NCBI GenBank assembly: GCA_964625525.1
Contig: CAZVEE010000030.1
Span: 1 to 40,078 of the forward strand
Direction: 5' to 3'
DNA from: CAZVEE01 sp964625525
GTDB taxonomy: Bacteria; Pseudomonadota; Alphaproteobacteria; JAJFIK01
DNA length: 40,078 nt
Part shown: positions 24,524 to 31,874 of the stretch, one piece after another
How the letters are laid out: each line of letters begins with the position of its first letter
How positions within the stretch are numbered: position 1 is the first letter of the stretch
Position numbers and translations under genes: made by a program
The notes under the pieces: generated by a model
The model's database searches: none
Seen by the model: the letters and a program-made list of their open reading frames with translations, nothing else
Told to the model about the DNA's origin: nothing

Positions 24524-24901
24524 TCAGGACTGGCCCTCGACATAAGCCGCATACGCCGTTTCATCCATAAGGCCGTCAAGCTCGGATGCATCGGCGATGG
24601 TCAATTTAAAAAACCAGCCTTTGCCGGTCGGTTCTTCGTTCACCATGGCGGGGTCTTCCGCCAGGGCGGCGTTGGGTTCACTGACCGTGCCGGAGACGGG
24701 TGCATAGACCTCGCTTGCCGCTTTCACCGATTCCACGACGGCCGCTTCGCCGCCTTTGGTCACGGCTTTGCCGGCTTCTGGCAGCTCCACATAGACCACA
24801 TCGCCCAGTTGCTCAGCGGCGTAATTGGTGATGCCGACAGTGCCGGTGTCACCTTCGACGCGGATCCATTCATGCTGATCAGTGAATTTCAGAGTACTCA
24901 T
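24524..24901 (-). CDS. gcvH: Glycine cleavage system H protein
   Basis: GcvH is the lipoylated carrier that shuttles the aminomethyl intermediate among P, T and L proteins. The lipoyl lysine is Lys60 in VVESVKAASEVYAP, within a barrel-sandwich domain of 125 residues. ATG 24901 follows an AGGAGAG ribosome-binding site; the frame continues upstream but without a good site. It lies 45 bp after gcvT. The dihydrolipoamide dehydrogenase is not in the window. Confidence 0.96.
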   Translation of the reverse strand: MSTLKFTDQHEWIRVEGDTGTVGITNYAAEQLGDVVYVELPEAGKAVTKGGEAAVVESVKAASEVYAPVSGTVSEPNAALAEDPAMVNEEPTGKGWFFKLTIADASELDGLMDETAYAAYVEGQS

Positions 24902-24946
24902 GTGTCTCTCCTCGCCGGTTTCGAGACAATCCGTGTGCAGCTCCAA

Positions 24947-26071
24947 TCAGCCGCGGTGATAGCGATGGGGAACGAAGGGCATGGGCGCCACCTGGCCCGC
25001 CCGGGCGGTGCCACGCACCATGAGGCCAAGGGCCGTGCCAGCTTTGGCGTGGGACGGGGGCACATAGCCCATGGCGACCGGATGGCCGGCCGAGGGCCCA
25101 AGCGTGCCGCTCGTCACGGTGCCAATCACGGCGCCGGTGTCGTCCACGATATCGGTGCCAGCGCGGGCCGGCGCCTTGTCGTCGAGGACAATGCCCACAC
25201 GTTTGCGGGTCACCCCGCTCGCGATCTGCGCGCGAATTTTATCCGCCCCCGGAAAGCCGCCGGTCTCGCGACGGGCCTTGGCAATCGTCCAGAGTAGGCT
25301 CGCCTCAACCGGGGTCGTCGTGGTGTCGATATCCTGCCCGTAAAGGCAGAGACCGGCTTCAAGGCGCAAAGAATCGCGAGCACCAAGGCCGATGGGCGCC
25401 ACTTCAGGCTCCGCGAGCAGGCGGCGCGCGAGGGCCTCGGCGGCGGCGGCCGGCACGGAGATCTCAAAGCCATCCTCGCCCGTGTAACCGGAGCGCGTGA
25501 CGAAGAGGTCGACGCCATCAAGATCAAAGGCCGCGCCGGTCAGGAAGGTCAGCGCCGCCGCCTCCGGGCACAGGCGGGTGAAAACCGCTCCGGCGGCAGG
25601 GCCTTGCAAAGCCAGAAGGGCGCGGTCTTCCAGCGGTGTCACGTCGGCTTTGCCGGCAAGGCGCGCCCGCATATGGGCGAGATCCCCCTCCTTACAGGCC
25701 GCGTTGACCACCACCAGCAGCACGCCGTCCTGACCGCGCGGGCGCGTGATCATGAGATCGTCGAGCATGCCGCCGTCATCGTTCAGAAGCAGGGAGTACC
25801 GCATGCTGCCCTCCCCCAAGCCGGTGATGTCACCAGGCACGAGGGTTTCCAGCGCAGCGGCCACGGCGGTGTGTGTGGCGGCGGTCAGACGCACTTGCCC
25901 CATATGCGAGACATCGAAAAGGCCAGCAGCCTCGCGGGTATGGCGGTGCTCGCCCAGGACGCCAAGGGGAAACTGCACCGGCATGTCATAGCCCGCGAAG
26001 GGCACCATGCGGGCGCCGAGCTCCTTGTGCAGGGCATGAAGGGGCGTGGTGCGAAGGGCGATATCAGCCAT
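24947..26071 (-). CDS. gcvT: Aminomethyltransferase (glycine cleavage T protein)
   Basis: GcvT transfers the methylene unit from GcvH to tetrahydrofolate and releases ammonia. The 374-residue protein has LFDVSHMGQVRL near residue 52, MRYSLLLNDDGGMLDDLMITR, the RSGYTGEDGFEI block and the C-terminal SAGHPVAMGYVPP. It is the first gene of gcvT-H-PA-PB and lies about 95 bp downstream of the glycine riboswitch. ATG 26071 is preceded by a GAGAGA sequence. Confidence 0.96.
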   Translation of the reverse strand: MADIALRTTPLHALHKELGARMVPFAGYDMPVQFPLGVLGEHRHTREAAGLFDVSHMGQVRLTAATHTAVAAALETLVPGDITGLGEGSMRYSLLLNDDGGMLDDLMITRPRGQDGVLLVVVNAACKEGDLAHMRARLAGKADVTPLEDRALLALQGPAAGAVFTRLCPEAAALTFLTGAAFDLDGVDLFVTRSGYTGEDGFEISVPAAAAEALARRLLAEPEVAPIGLGARDSLRLEAGLCLYGQDIDTTTTPVEASLLWTIAKARRETGGFPGADKIRAQIASGVTRKRVGIVLDDKAPARAGTDIVDDTGAVIGTVTSGTLGPSAGHPVAMGYVPPSHAKAGTALGLMVRGTARAGQVAPMPFVPHRYHRG

Positions 26072-26141
26072 GGCACGTCTCTCTTTGATGGCTCCGCTGA
26101 GCCGGGGCTCCAGGCAAGCCAGCAGGCTCGCGGGGGCGGCA

Positions 26142-26161
26142 CGGCATCCTTAAAGATGCCG
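26142..26161 (-). promoter_or_regulatory. Hairpin downstream of the glycine riboswitch (possible expression platform)
   Basis: CGGCATC (26142-26148) and GATGCCG (26155-26161) form a perfect 7-bp stem immediately 3' of the second aptamer on the minus strand. No U-tract follows, so control might be by another structure or by translation rather than simple termination. Confidence 0.45.
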
Positions 26162-26165
26162 CCTT

Positions 26166-26358
26166 CGCCCCTCTGTCATGGTGCCTGAGAGATTTCGCCG
26201 CATAGACCGCGGCCGTTACCCCGTCGGCGAGGCGATCGCGCCAGAGATTGTGCGCGCGCCTACTTTCCAGAGTGTCATCCCCCTGCGGTCCGGGTGCCTG
26301 AGAGTTTCCGGGCGGTTGCTCCTTCGGCGCCGGCGCGGGGCCGGGCTCTCCCGCAGGG
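26166..26358 (-). ncRNA. Tandem glycine riboswitch upstream of gcvT
   Basis: Read on the minus strand, two consecutive glycine aptamers are visible. Aptamer 1 (about 26358-26270) begins GCGGGAGAG, contains GCCGAAGGAGCAA, then AACTCTCAGGCACCCGGACCG and the closing ACTCTGG. Aptamer 2 (about 26268-26166) contains ATCTCTGG, a GACGGGGTAA block, AAATCTCTCAGGCACC and the closing GACAGAGGGG. The repeated CTCTCAGGCACC core is diagnostic. Cooperative glycine binding would switch on the gcv operon when glycine is plentiful. Confidence 0.92.
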
Positions 26359-26375
26359 TTCGCGTGTATGAGTAT

Positions 26376-26403
26376 CGCGGAGGCGTTTCACAACGGCTCC
26401 GCG
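26376..26403 (-). promoter_or_regulatory. Hairpin at the predicted 5' end of the gcv transcript
   Basis: CGCGGAG (26376-26382) and CTCCGCG (26397-26403) form a 7-bp stem with a 14-nt loop. It would lie at the extreme 5' end of an RNA started from the promoter at 26412-26439. It may stabilise the RNA or act as an operator. Confidence 0.4.
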
Positions 26404-26411
26404 AAGTGATG

Positions 26412-26439
26412 ATGATAGGCCGCGCGCTCAGTGAGTCAA
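26412..26439 (-). promoter_or_regulatory. Candidate promoter of the gcv operon
   Basis: On the minus strand TTGACT (26439-26434), a 16-bp spacer, then TATCAT (26417-26412). Both hexamers are near consensus and lie about 55 bp upstream of the riboswitch, the expected place. Confidence 0.6.
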
Positions 26440-26454
26440 TGACCGGCGTTACGG

Positions 26455-26554
26455 NNNNNNNNNNNNNNNNNNNNNNNNNNNNNNNNNNNNNNNNNNNNNN
26501 NNNNNNNNNNNNNNNNNNNNNNNNNNNNNNNNNNNNNNNNNNNNNNNNNNNNNN
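26455..26554. other. Assembly gap of exactly 100 N
   Basis: This is a scaffold placeholder. It lies between the gcv promoter and the 3' end of argS, and the repeat array after argS runs directly into it. The real distance is unknown, and any terminator for argS may be hidden here. Confidence 0.97.
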
Positions 26555-26590
26555 CCTTTCCATCCGATCCGGCCTTCACATCCGATCCGG
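26555..26590 (-). repeat. 18-bp tandem repeat seeded at the argS stop codon, cut by the gap
   Basis: On the minus strand CCGGATCGGATGTGAAGG (26590-26573), which contains the last argS codons and its TGA, is followed by CCGGATCGGATGGAAAGG (26572-26555), two mismatches apart. The second unit abuts the N run, so more copies may follow. Confidence 0.85.
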
Positions 26591-28360
26591 CACGGTGATG
26601 CCGAGAATGGCCAGCGCCTGGGTCAGGGTGGTCAGGCTGAGCGCGGCCAAAGTCAAGCGCGCGGCGCGCAGATCCTGATCGGTTTCCGACAGAATATGGT
26701 GTTCCGCATAGAAACGGCTGAAAGCCTGGGCCAGACTATACGCGTAGTCGCAAATGACATTCGGGGCCCGGCGCTCCATGGCTTGCTCCACAGCCGGGGC
26801 AAAACCCAGCAACGCCAACGCCAAGTCCTGCTCCACCGGGCCAGTCAGGCGCACCGAAGCGGTCATGGTTTCCGGCGCGGTCATCGCTTCTGGTGCTAAC
26901 GCCGCCTTGCGGAAGATCGATTTGATCCGCACCGCCGCATATTGCAGATACGGGCCGGTCTTCCCCTCAAAGCTGGTGAAGCGATCCAGGTCGAAAATGT
27001 AATTCGACAACCGCCAATTGGAGAGATCAGCGAATTTGATGGCCGCGATGCCCACCTGAGCCGCCACCTGCTCGCGTTCCTCGGCCGAGTAATCCGCCGC
27101 CAAGCCCGCCTCCTCCAGGCGTTGCAGGGCTTTCTCCTTGGCCATGGAGATCAGGTCATGCAGTTTTAACACACCGCCGGCGCGGGTCTTGAAGGGCTTG
27201 CCGTCCGGCCCGTTCATGGTGCCAAAGCCGATATGTTCGAGGCCGGCCTTACCGGCAAGGCCCGCTTTGTGGGCCGCCCGGAACACCTGCTCAAAGTGCA
27301 AATGCTGGCGCTGATCCACCACATAAAGCATGAGATCAGGATTGTGCTCGCGCACCCGATCGATGATGGTCGCAAGATCCGTCGTCGAATAAAGCGCACT
27401 GCCGTCGGATTTCAGCAGCATCAAGGGCGGCACGTCCGCCTTATCTTCATCGCGCTCGACGGCCACGATCCAGGCGCCGTCGCTTTCCTCGGCGATGGAC
27501 CGGGTCTTCAGGTCATCCACCATATCCGCCAGCAGCGGATCCACATCCGACTCGCCTTTCCAGAGATCAAACGTCACGCCCAAGTCGCCAAACTCGCGCC
27601 GCATGCCGGCAATGGACACGGCCATGAAATGCTTCCACAGCGCCAGATAGCCGGGCCGCCCCTGTTGCAGCGCGGCCGTGGCCTCGCGCGCACGGGCCGC
27701 GCGCGCTTCGTCGTCTTTGCAGGCCCGCGAGGCGGCCGGATACAGCTCTTCCAGATCCGCCATGGTGACGGGGGAGTCGTCCGGATACGGCCCTTCGAAG
27801 GCCTCATCGAAATAGAGCAGATCCGGCTGCCGCTCGGCGATCTCGGAAATCAGCATCCCCATGGGCAAGCCCCAGTCGCCCATATGCACATCGCTGACCG
27901 TGCGCTCGCCTGCGAAACGGAACAGGCGCTGCAGGCAGTCGCCGATGATGGAGGCGCGCAAGTGGCCCACATGCATGGGCTTGGCGATGTTCGGACCGCC
28001 AAAATCAAGGATAATGGTGCGCGGCGTCTGGCGCGCCGCAACGCCCAGGCGCGGATCCGCCACCAGCGCGCTCACCTGCTCGGCCAGAAAGGCTTCGCTC
28101 AGGGTGAGGTTGATGAAGCCCGGCCCGGCAATGCCCACATCACGGAACACCGCCGCGTTGCCCAGATGCTCGACAACGGCCTCGGCGATCTTGCGCGGCG
28201 GCTGCTTGGCGGCTTTCGCGGCGGCAAGCGCCCCGTTGCATTGGAAGTGGCACAAATCCGGCCGATCCGACACGGTCACCGTGCCGAAAGCAGGATCAAG
28301 ACCGGCAGCGGCAAACGCCTCTCCAGTCATTTTGCTCAGAAGCGAAGACAGCATGGGCAT
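26576..28360 (-). CDS. argS: Arginyl-tRNA synthetase
   Basis: ArgRS charges tRNA-Arg. The 594-residue class I enzyme has its HIGH motif as H130-V-G-H133 in GGPNIAKPMHVGHLR, followed by DVHMGDWGLPMGMLI. The KMSKS position appears as GKPFKTRAGGVLKL, the degenerate form seen in one ArgRS subtype. The C-terminal helical DALR domain carries YSLAQAFSRFYAEHHIL. The GGPNxAKP form differs from the SANPTGPLHVGH form I associate with many alphaproteobacteria, so the gene may have a different ancestry. The stop lies in an 18-bp repeat. Confidence 0.95.
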   Translation of the reverse strand: MPMLSSLLSKMTGEAFAAAGLDPAFGTVTVSDRPDLCHFQCNGALAAAKAAKQPPRKIAEAVVEHLGNAAVFRDVGIAGPGFINLTLSEAFLAEQVSALVADPRLGVAARQTPRTIILDFGGPNIAKPMHVGHLRASIIGDCLQRLFRFAGERTVSDVHMGDWGLPMGMLISEIAERQPDLLYFDEAFEGPYPDDSPVTMADLEELYPAASRACKDDEARAARAREATAALQQGRPGYLALWKHFMAVSIAGMRREFGDLGVTFDLWKGESDVDPLLADMVDDLKTRSIAEESDGAWIVAVERDEDKADVPPLMLLKSDGSALYSTTDLATIIDRVREHNPDLMLYVVDQRQHLHFEQVFRAAHKAGLAGKAGLEHIGFGTMNGPDGKPFKTRAGGVLKLHDLISMAKEKALQRLEEAGLAADYSAEEREQVAAQVGIAAIKFADLSNWRLSNYIFDLDRFTSFEGKTGPYLQYAAVRIKSIFRKAALAPEAMTAPETMTASVRLTGPVEQDLALALLGFAPAVEQAMERRAPNVICDYAYSLAQAFSRFYAEHHILSETDQDLRAARLTLAALSLTTLTQALAILGITVPDRM

Positions 28361-28439
28361 GGGCGAAACGCACTCACATGGGCGGCCCGGCGCACCCGGC
28401 CGGCCCGGTGATCATCTCTCGACAGCAGACCCGCCGCCC

Positions 28440-28679
28440 TTACAGGGTGGAATGGGAGCCGTCACACAGGGGTTCGCGGCGGGTGTGCTTACAATTGCAG
28501 AAGAAAACAGTGCCGGTCTTCTCCGCCTTATAGGCCATAGGCTCAAGGCCCGTGTCCTTATGCGACCCATCGCAAAAGGGCTGGCGCTGTGACTGACCAC
28601 AGCGACACCAAAAATAGGTCTTTCCGGCCTCCACATCGACGGGCAATGGGGTGGTTCCCGCCACTTGCGGTTTGCTCAT
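28440..28679 (-). CDS. Double CDGSH iron-sulfur domain protein
   Basis: This 79-residue protein has two CDGSH 2Fe-2S motifs: Cys25, Cys27, Cys36, His40 and Cys61, Cys63, Cys72, His76. Two motifs in one small soluble chain resemble the CISD3 (MiNT) type. Proteins of this family carry redox-active or transferable clusters, but the bacterial role is not settled. ATG 28679 follows GGAGGATGTATC, a strong ribosome-binding site; the frame continues upstream with Cys-rich but unsupported sequence. It is divergent from ispH, itself a 4Fe-4S enzyme, which may be coincidental. Confidence 0.9.
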   Translation of the reverse strand: MSKPQVAGTTPLPVDVEAGKTYFWCRCGQSQRQPFCDGSHKDTGLEPMAYKAEKTGTVFFCNCKHTRREPLCDGSHSTL

Positions 28680-28996
28680 GATACATCCTCCGGAGTGCAA
28701 GGCCGGTTGATCGGCGTCGCGGCACTGTAGACAAGCGCGAAAAGCGCAGCAACTGTCCCGCAAAGGTGGACAAGGCCCCCGCGCCGCTCCACATGTGTAA
28801 GGCCTTGCCTGGACGGCAGCACCGTGGGAACACGGCCAAGGCGCCCGCTGGACGGCGTCTTGAACGCACGTTCATCGCGAACGCCCACACTGAACGGTTG
28901 TATACCGACGCTTGGTTGCGTGGCTCCGGAAAGTCTGAAAAGGTCCGGTGATGAGCCGTTCAACGGTCAACCCTTTGAGGATGCGGAACGCACCCC
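28680..28996. other. Divergent intergenic region between the CDGSH gene and ispH
   Basis: No gene is visible. Two palindromes stand out: TGAACG-CA-CGTTCA at 28861-28874 and CCGTT-C-AACGG at 28956-28966, with a related TGAACGGTTG at 28891-28900. These could be operator sites for a shared regulator. TATACC at 28901-28906 could be a -10 for ispH, but no fitting -35 is present. A terminator is not evident. Confidence 0.4.
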
Positions 28997-30001
28997 ATGT
29001 CCAACGCGCCCCTTTCTGATGTGGCTTCGGCTGCGGCTGCCCCCTCCGACGGGACGGCGGTGAAACCCGCCCTGAACGTTCTGCTGTCGGCCCCGCGCGG
29101 CTTCTGCGCCGGGGTGGACCGTGCCATTCAGATCGTCGAACTGGCGCTGCAACGCTATGGCGCGCCGGTCTATGTGCGCCACGAGATCGTCCACAATCGC
29201 TTTGTGGTGGAGCGGCTGGAAGGTCTGGGCGCCATTTTCGTGGAAGAACTGGACGAGGTGCCCGAAGAGGCGCCGGTGATTTTCTCCGCCCACGGTGTGC
29301 CGAAATCGGTGCCGGCCGAGGCTGAACGGCGCAGCCTGTCCTATCTCGACGCCACCTGCCCGCTGGTGTCGAAAGTGCATGTGGAAGCCGAACGCCACCA
29401 TGCCCAAGGGCTTGAAATCATTCTCATCGGCCATGAAGGCCACCCGGAAGTGATCGGCACCATGGGCCAGCTGCCCGAAGGCGCCATTACCTTGATCGAA
29501 ACGGTGGAAGACGCGCGTGCCTTTACACCGCGCGACCCGGCCAGCCTCGCCTTTATCACTCAGACGACGTTGTCAGTGGATGACACGGCAGAGATCATTG
29601 AGGTGCTGCGCGGCCGCTTTCCCGATATTGCCGGTCCGCATAAGGAAGATATTTGCTACGCCACCACCAATCGTCAGGACGCGGTCAAAGCCATTGCCGA
29701 GCGCTGTGACGGAGTGATCGTGGTGGGGGCGCCGAACTCGTCCAACTCCATGCGCCTTGTGGAAGTGGCCGTGCGCGCGGGCGCGCCAAAGGCGGGCCTG
29801 ATTCAGCGCGCGGCGGAAATTGACTGGGCCTGGTTTGAGGGCGTATCCACACTCGGCATCACGGCGGGGGCTTCGGCGCCGGAAGTGCTGGTCGAGGAAA
29901 TCATCGACGCCTTGCGCGAACGCTATGACGTGACCATTGAAGAGGTCAGTGTCACCCGCGAAACGGTCCAGTTTAAGCTGCCCCGCGCGCTGGCGGGTTA
30001 A
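28997..30001 (+). CDS. ispH: 4-hydroxy-3-methylbut-2-enyl diphosphate reductase
   Basis: IspH makes IPP and DMAPP in the last step of the non-mevalonate isoprenoid pathway, using a 4Fe-4S cluster. The three cluster ligands are Cys37 (PRGFCAGVDRA), Cys121 (DATCPLVSKVH) and Cys220 (DICYATTNRQ). Substrate-binding His residues are in RHEIVHN, FSAHGV and GHEGHPEV, and the catalytic Glu is Glu151. The first 25 residues are an Ala/Ser-rich leader. In many alphaproteobacteria thrB lies between ispH and rnhA; here rnhA begins only 20 bp after the ispH stop. Confidence 0.96.
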   Translation: MSNAPLSDVASAAAAPSDGTAVKPALNVLLSAPRGFCAGVDRAIQIVELALQRYGAPVYVRHEIVHNRFVVERLEGLGAIFVEELDEVPEEAPVIFSAHGVPKSVPAEAERRSLSYLDATCPLVSKVHVEAERHHAQGLEIILIGHEGHPEVIGTMGQLPEGAITLIETVEDARAFTPRDPASLAFITQTTLSVDDTAEIIEVLRGRFPDIAGPHKEDICYATTNRQDAVKAIAERCDGVIVVGAPNSSNSMRLVEVAVRAGAPKAGLIQRAAEIDWAWFEGVSTLGITAGASAPEVLVEEIIDALRERYDVTIEEVSVTRETVQFKLPRALAG

Positions 30002-30021
30002 GCGAAAGTCGCTGTATCGTC

Positions 30022-30468
30022 ATGAGCCAAGCGGTCGTGATCTATTCCGACGGAGCCTGTTCAGGCAATCCGGGGCCCGGTGGCTGGGGCGCGGTGCTAC
30101 GCTTTGGCGACCATGAAAAAGAGATCAATGGCGGAGAGCTGGACACCACCAACAACCGTATGGAGTTGATGGGCGCGATCCAGGCGCTTGAGGCCCTTAA
30201 GCGGCCCTGTACGGTTGATCTCTACACGGATTCAAAATATGTGCGCGACGGGGTGACCCAGTGGCTTGCCGGGTGGAAAGCCAATGGCTGGAAGACCGCC
30301 GCCAAAAAGCCCGTGAAAAATGAAGATCTGTGGCGGCGCCTGGACGCGGCGACCACGCACCACACGATCCGCTGGCACTGGGTCAAAGGACATGTGGGGA
30401 TCGAAGATAATGAAAGGGCCGACGCCCTCGCGCGCGCCGGCCTTCGCGATGCTCGTGATGCATCCTAA
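30022..30468 (+). CDS. rnhA: Ribonuclease HI
   Basis: RNase HI degrades the RNA strand of RNA:DNA hybrids. The 148-residue protein has all four catalytic acids at the same numbers as the E. coli enzyme: Asp10 (YSDGACSGNPGPGGWG), Glu48 (NNRMEL), Asp70 (YTDSKYV) and Asp134 (ERADALA), with His124 in the WVKGHVG loop. It lies close behind ispH and is probably co-transcribed. With rnhB at 6145, both RNase H types are in this window. Confidence 0.97.
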   Translation: MSQAVVIYSDGACSGNPGPGGWGAVLRFGDHEKEINGGELDTTNNRMELMGAIQALEALKRPCTVDLYTDSKYVRDGVTQWLAGWKANGWKTAAKKPVKNEDLWRRLDAATTHHTIRWHWVKGHVGIEDNERADALARAGLRDARDAS

Positions 30469-30474
30469 CGGGTG

Positions 30475-30495
30475 ACAGCTCGGATTTAGAGCTGT
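30475..30495 (+). terminator. Weak hairpin between convergent rnhA and peroxiredoxin genes
   Basis: ACAGCTC (30475-30481) pairs with GAGCTGT (30489-30495) around a 7-nt loop, followed by TTC. It overlaps the peroxiredoxin stop codon. Stem and U-tract are short, so termination is only possible. Confidence 0.35.
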
Positions 30496-30968
30496 TTCAG
30501 GATGGTGTCCGCGCCCGACACTTCAAAGCCGGCACCGGCTTCCACATTCAGCGCCTTCACCACACCATCCTCGACGATCATGGCATAGCGCTGCGAGCGG
30601 GTGCCCATGCCGAACTTGCTGCCGTCAAAGTCGAGGCCGAGCTGTTTGGTGAAATCGGCATTGCCGTCGGCCAGCATCATGATCTTGCCGCCCGCACTGG
30701 ACTCCTTGGCCCAGGCCGTCATGACGAAGGGATCATTGACGGAAATGCAGGCGATGTGATCAACGCCTTTGCCCAGGATCTCGTCGGCATGCTGAACGAA
30801 GCTCGGCATGTGCTGCGCATGACAGGTGGGCGTGAAGGCGCCGGGCACGGCGAACAGCACGATTTTCTTGCCAGCGAACAAGTCGTCGGTGGACACGGGC
30901 TTGGGCCCGTCGGCGGTCGCCTCGACCAAGGTGGCGGAGGGGATTTTCTCTCCGATCGCGATCGTCAT
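30486..30968 (-). CDS. Peroxiredoxin, Prx5 type
   Basis: This 160-residue thiol peroxidase reduces hydrogen and alkyl peroxides. The peroxidatic Cys49 is in VPGAFTPTCHAQHMPSF, the Prx5 form of the PxxxT/SxxC motif. A second Cys74 is in HIACISVNDPFVM. No glutaredoxin domain is fused, so an external thiol donor is expected. ATG 30968 follows AGAGGAC; the frame stays open upstream without support. It is convergent with rnhA. Grouping of rnhA with a peroxiredoxin is common in alphaproteobacteria. Confidence 0.92.
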   Translation of the reverse strand: MTIAIGEKIPSATLVEATADGPKPVSTDDLFAGKKIVLFAVPGAFTPTCHAQHMPSFVQHADEILGKGVDHIACISVNDPFVMTAWAKESSAGGKIMMLADGNADFTKQLGLDFDGSKFGMGTRSQRYAMIVEDGVVKALNVEAGAGFEVSGADTILKQL

Positions 30969-31277
30969 GGGTGTGTCCTCTCTGATGGGTGATGATGCCG
31001 CAGCGCGGGCCACGCTCTCGCTAGCAAATTGTTGCGCCCCCCGCATCCGTCAACCGGAAATCGGCGCACTCCCGTCGCCATCGCCACAGCCATGGAGTGC
31101 ATATACCGCCATCCGCGACCATAGGCGTGCAATCGCGCCTTGAGCCGGCCCATTTGTGGGCTAAACTTCTTCACGAGAGGGCGGCTACACTGGAGGCGAG
31201 CCCAGCGGATGCCGGGCCAGACAAAAGGAGACCCAGCCTTGCCGACAGAGACGGATCACATGGAAGGGGATGACGCC
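30969..31277. other. Divergent intergenic region between peroxiredoxin and algH
   Basis: The algH side holds the candidate promoter at 31140-31167. On the minus strand a TTGACG near 31046 could be a -35 for the peroxiredoxin, but I see no convincing -10; the AACAATTTG patch (31023-31031) is the nearest AT-rich sequence. No OxyR-type site, RNA gene or repeat is evident. Confidence 0.4.
31140..31167 (+). promoter_or_regulatory. Candidate promoter of algH
   Basis: TTGAGC (31140-31145), 16-bp spacer, TAAACT (31162-31167). The spacer contains a small inverted repeat GCCCA-TTTG-TGGGC (31149-31161), which could be a regulator site. The start codon is about 110 bp downstream. Confidence 0.4.
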
Positions 31278-31871
31278 ATGACCAGCACCGTGACGGATGA
31301 CATCATGACCGATTCGCTCGCGGGCCAGCTGCTCATCGCCATGCCCATGCCCGCCATGGGTGACCCGCGCTTTGAGCGCAGCGTGATCTATATCTGCGCC
31401 CATTCGGATGAAGGCGCCATGGGGCTCGTCATCAACAAGCCGGCCGAGCACATCACATTCCCGGAGCTGCTGGAGCAGCTCAGTATCGACCAGGGACCGG
31501 TGACCGACCGCATCCGCGTGCATGTGGGCGGGCCCGTGGATACAAGCCGCGGCTTTGTGCTGCACACCACCGATTACCATGCGGAAAACTCCACTCTGGA
31601 AGTCTCCCAGCAGATCGGACTGACCGCTACGATCGACATTTTGCGGGCCATGGCCGCCGGTGGCGGACCGGAGCATGCGCTGTTGGCGCTGGGCTATGCG
31701 GGCTGGGGCCCGGGCCAGCTCGAAGCGGAGATCAAAACCAATGGCTGGCTGAACTGTCCGCCCGATCCGGGCCTGATCTTTGCCCGCGACGTGGATGGCA
31801 AATGGCAGGATGCCATGGACCGCATGGGCGTGAACCCGGCATCGCTGTCCTTCATGACCGGCCGAGCCTGA
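31278..31871 (+). CDS. YqgE/AlgH family protein
   Basis: This 197-residue protein of the YqgE/AlgH (UPF0301) family has the conserved LLIAMPMPAMGDPRFERSVIYICAHSDEGAMGLVINKP block, the VGGPVDTSRGFVLH segment and LGYAGWGPGQLEAEI. AlgH was linked to alginate regulation in Pseudomonas; the general function is unknown. ATG 31278 (MTSTV) is chosen because AAGGGG precedes it by about 9 bp. ATG 31260 is a close alternative; further in-frame starts upstream lie at the predicted promoter and are unlikely. Confidence 0.9.
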   Translation: MTSTVTDDIMTDSLAGQLLIAMPMPAMGDPRFERSVIYICAHSDEGAMGLVINKPAEHITFPELLEQLSIDQGPVTDRIRVHVGGPVDTSRGFVLHTTDYHAENSTLEVSQQIGLTATIDILRAMAAGGGPEHALLALGYAGWGPGQLEAEIKTNGWLNCPPDPGLIFARDVDGKWQDAMDRMGVNPASLSFMTGRA

Positions 31872-31874
31872 GCC

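Noticed and set aside
27233..28411. Long open frame antisense to argS
   Set aside because: ArgRS motifs are intact on the minus strand and the antisense protein is low-complexity.
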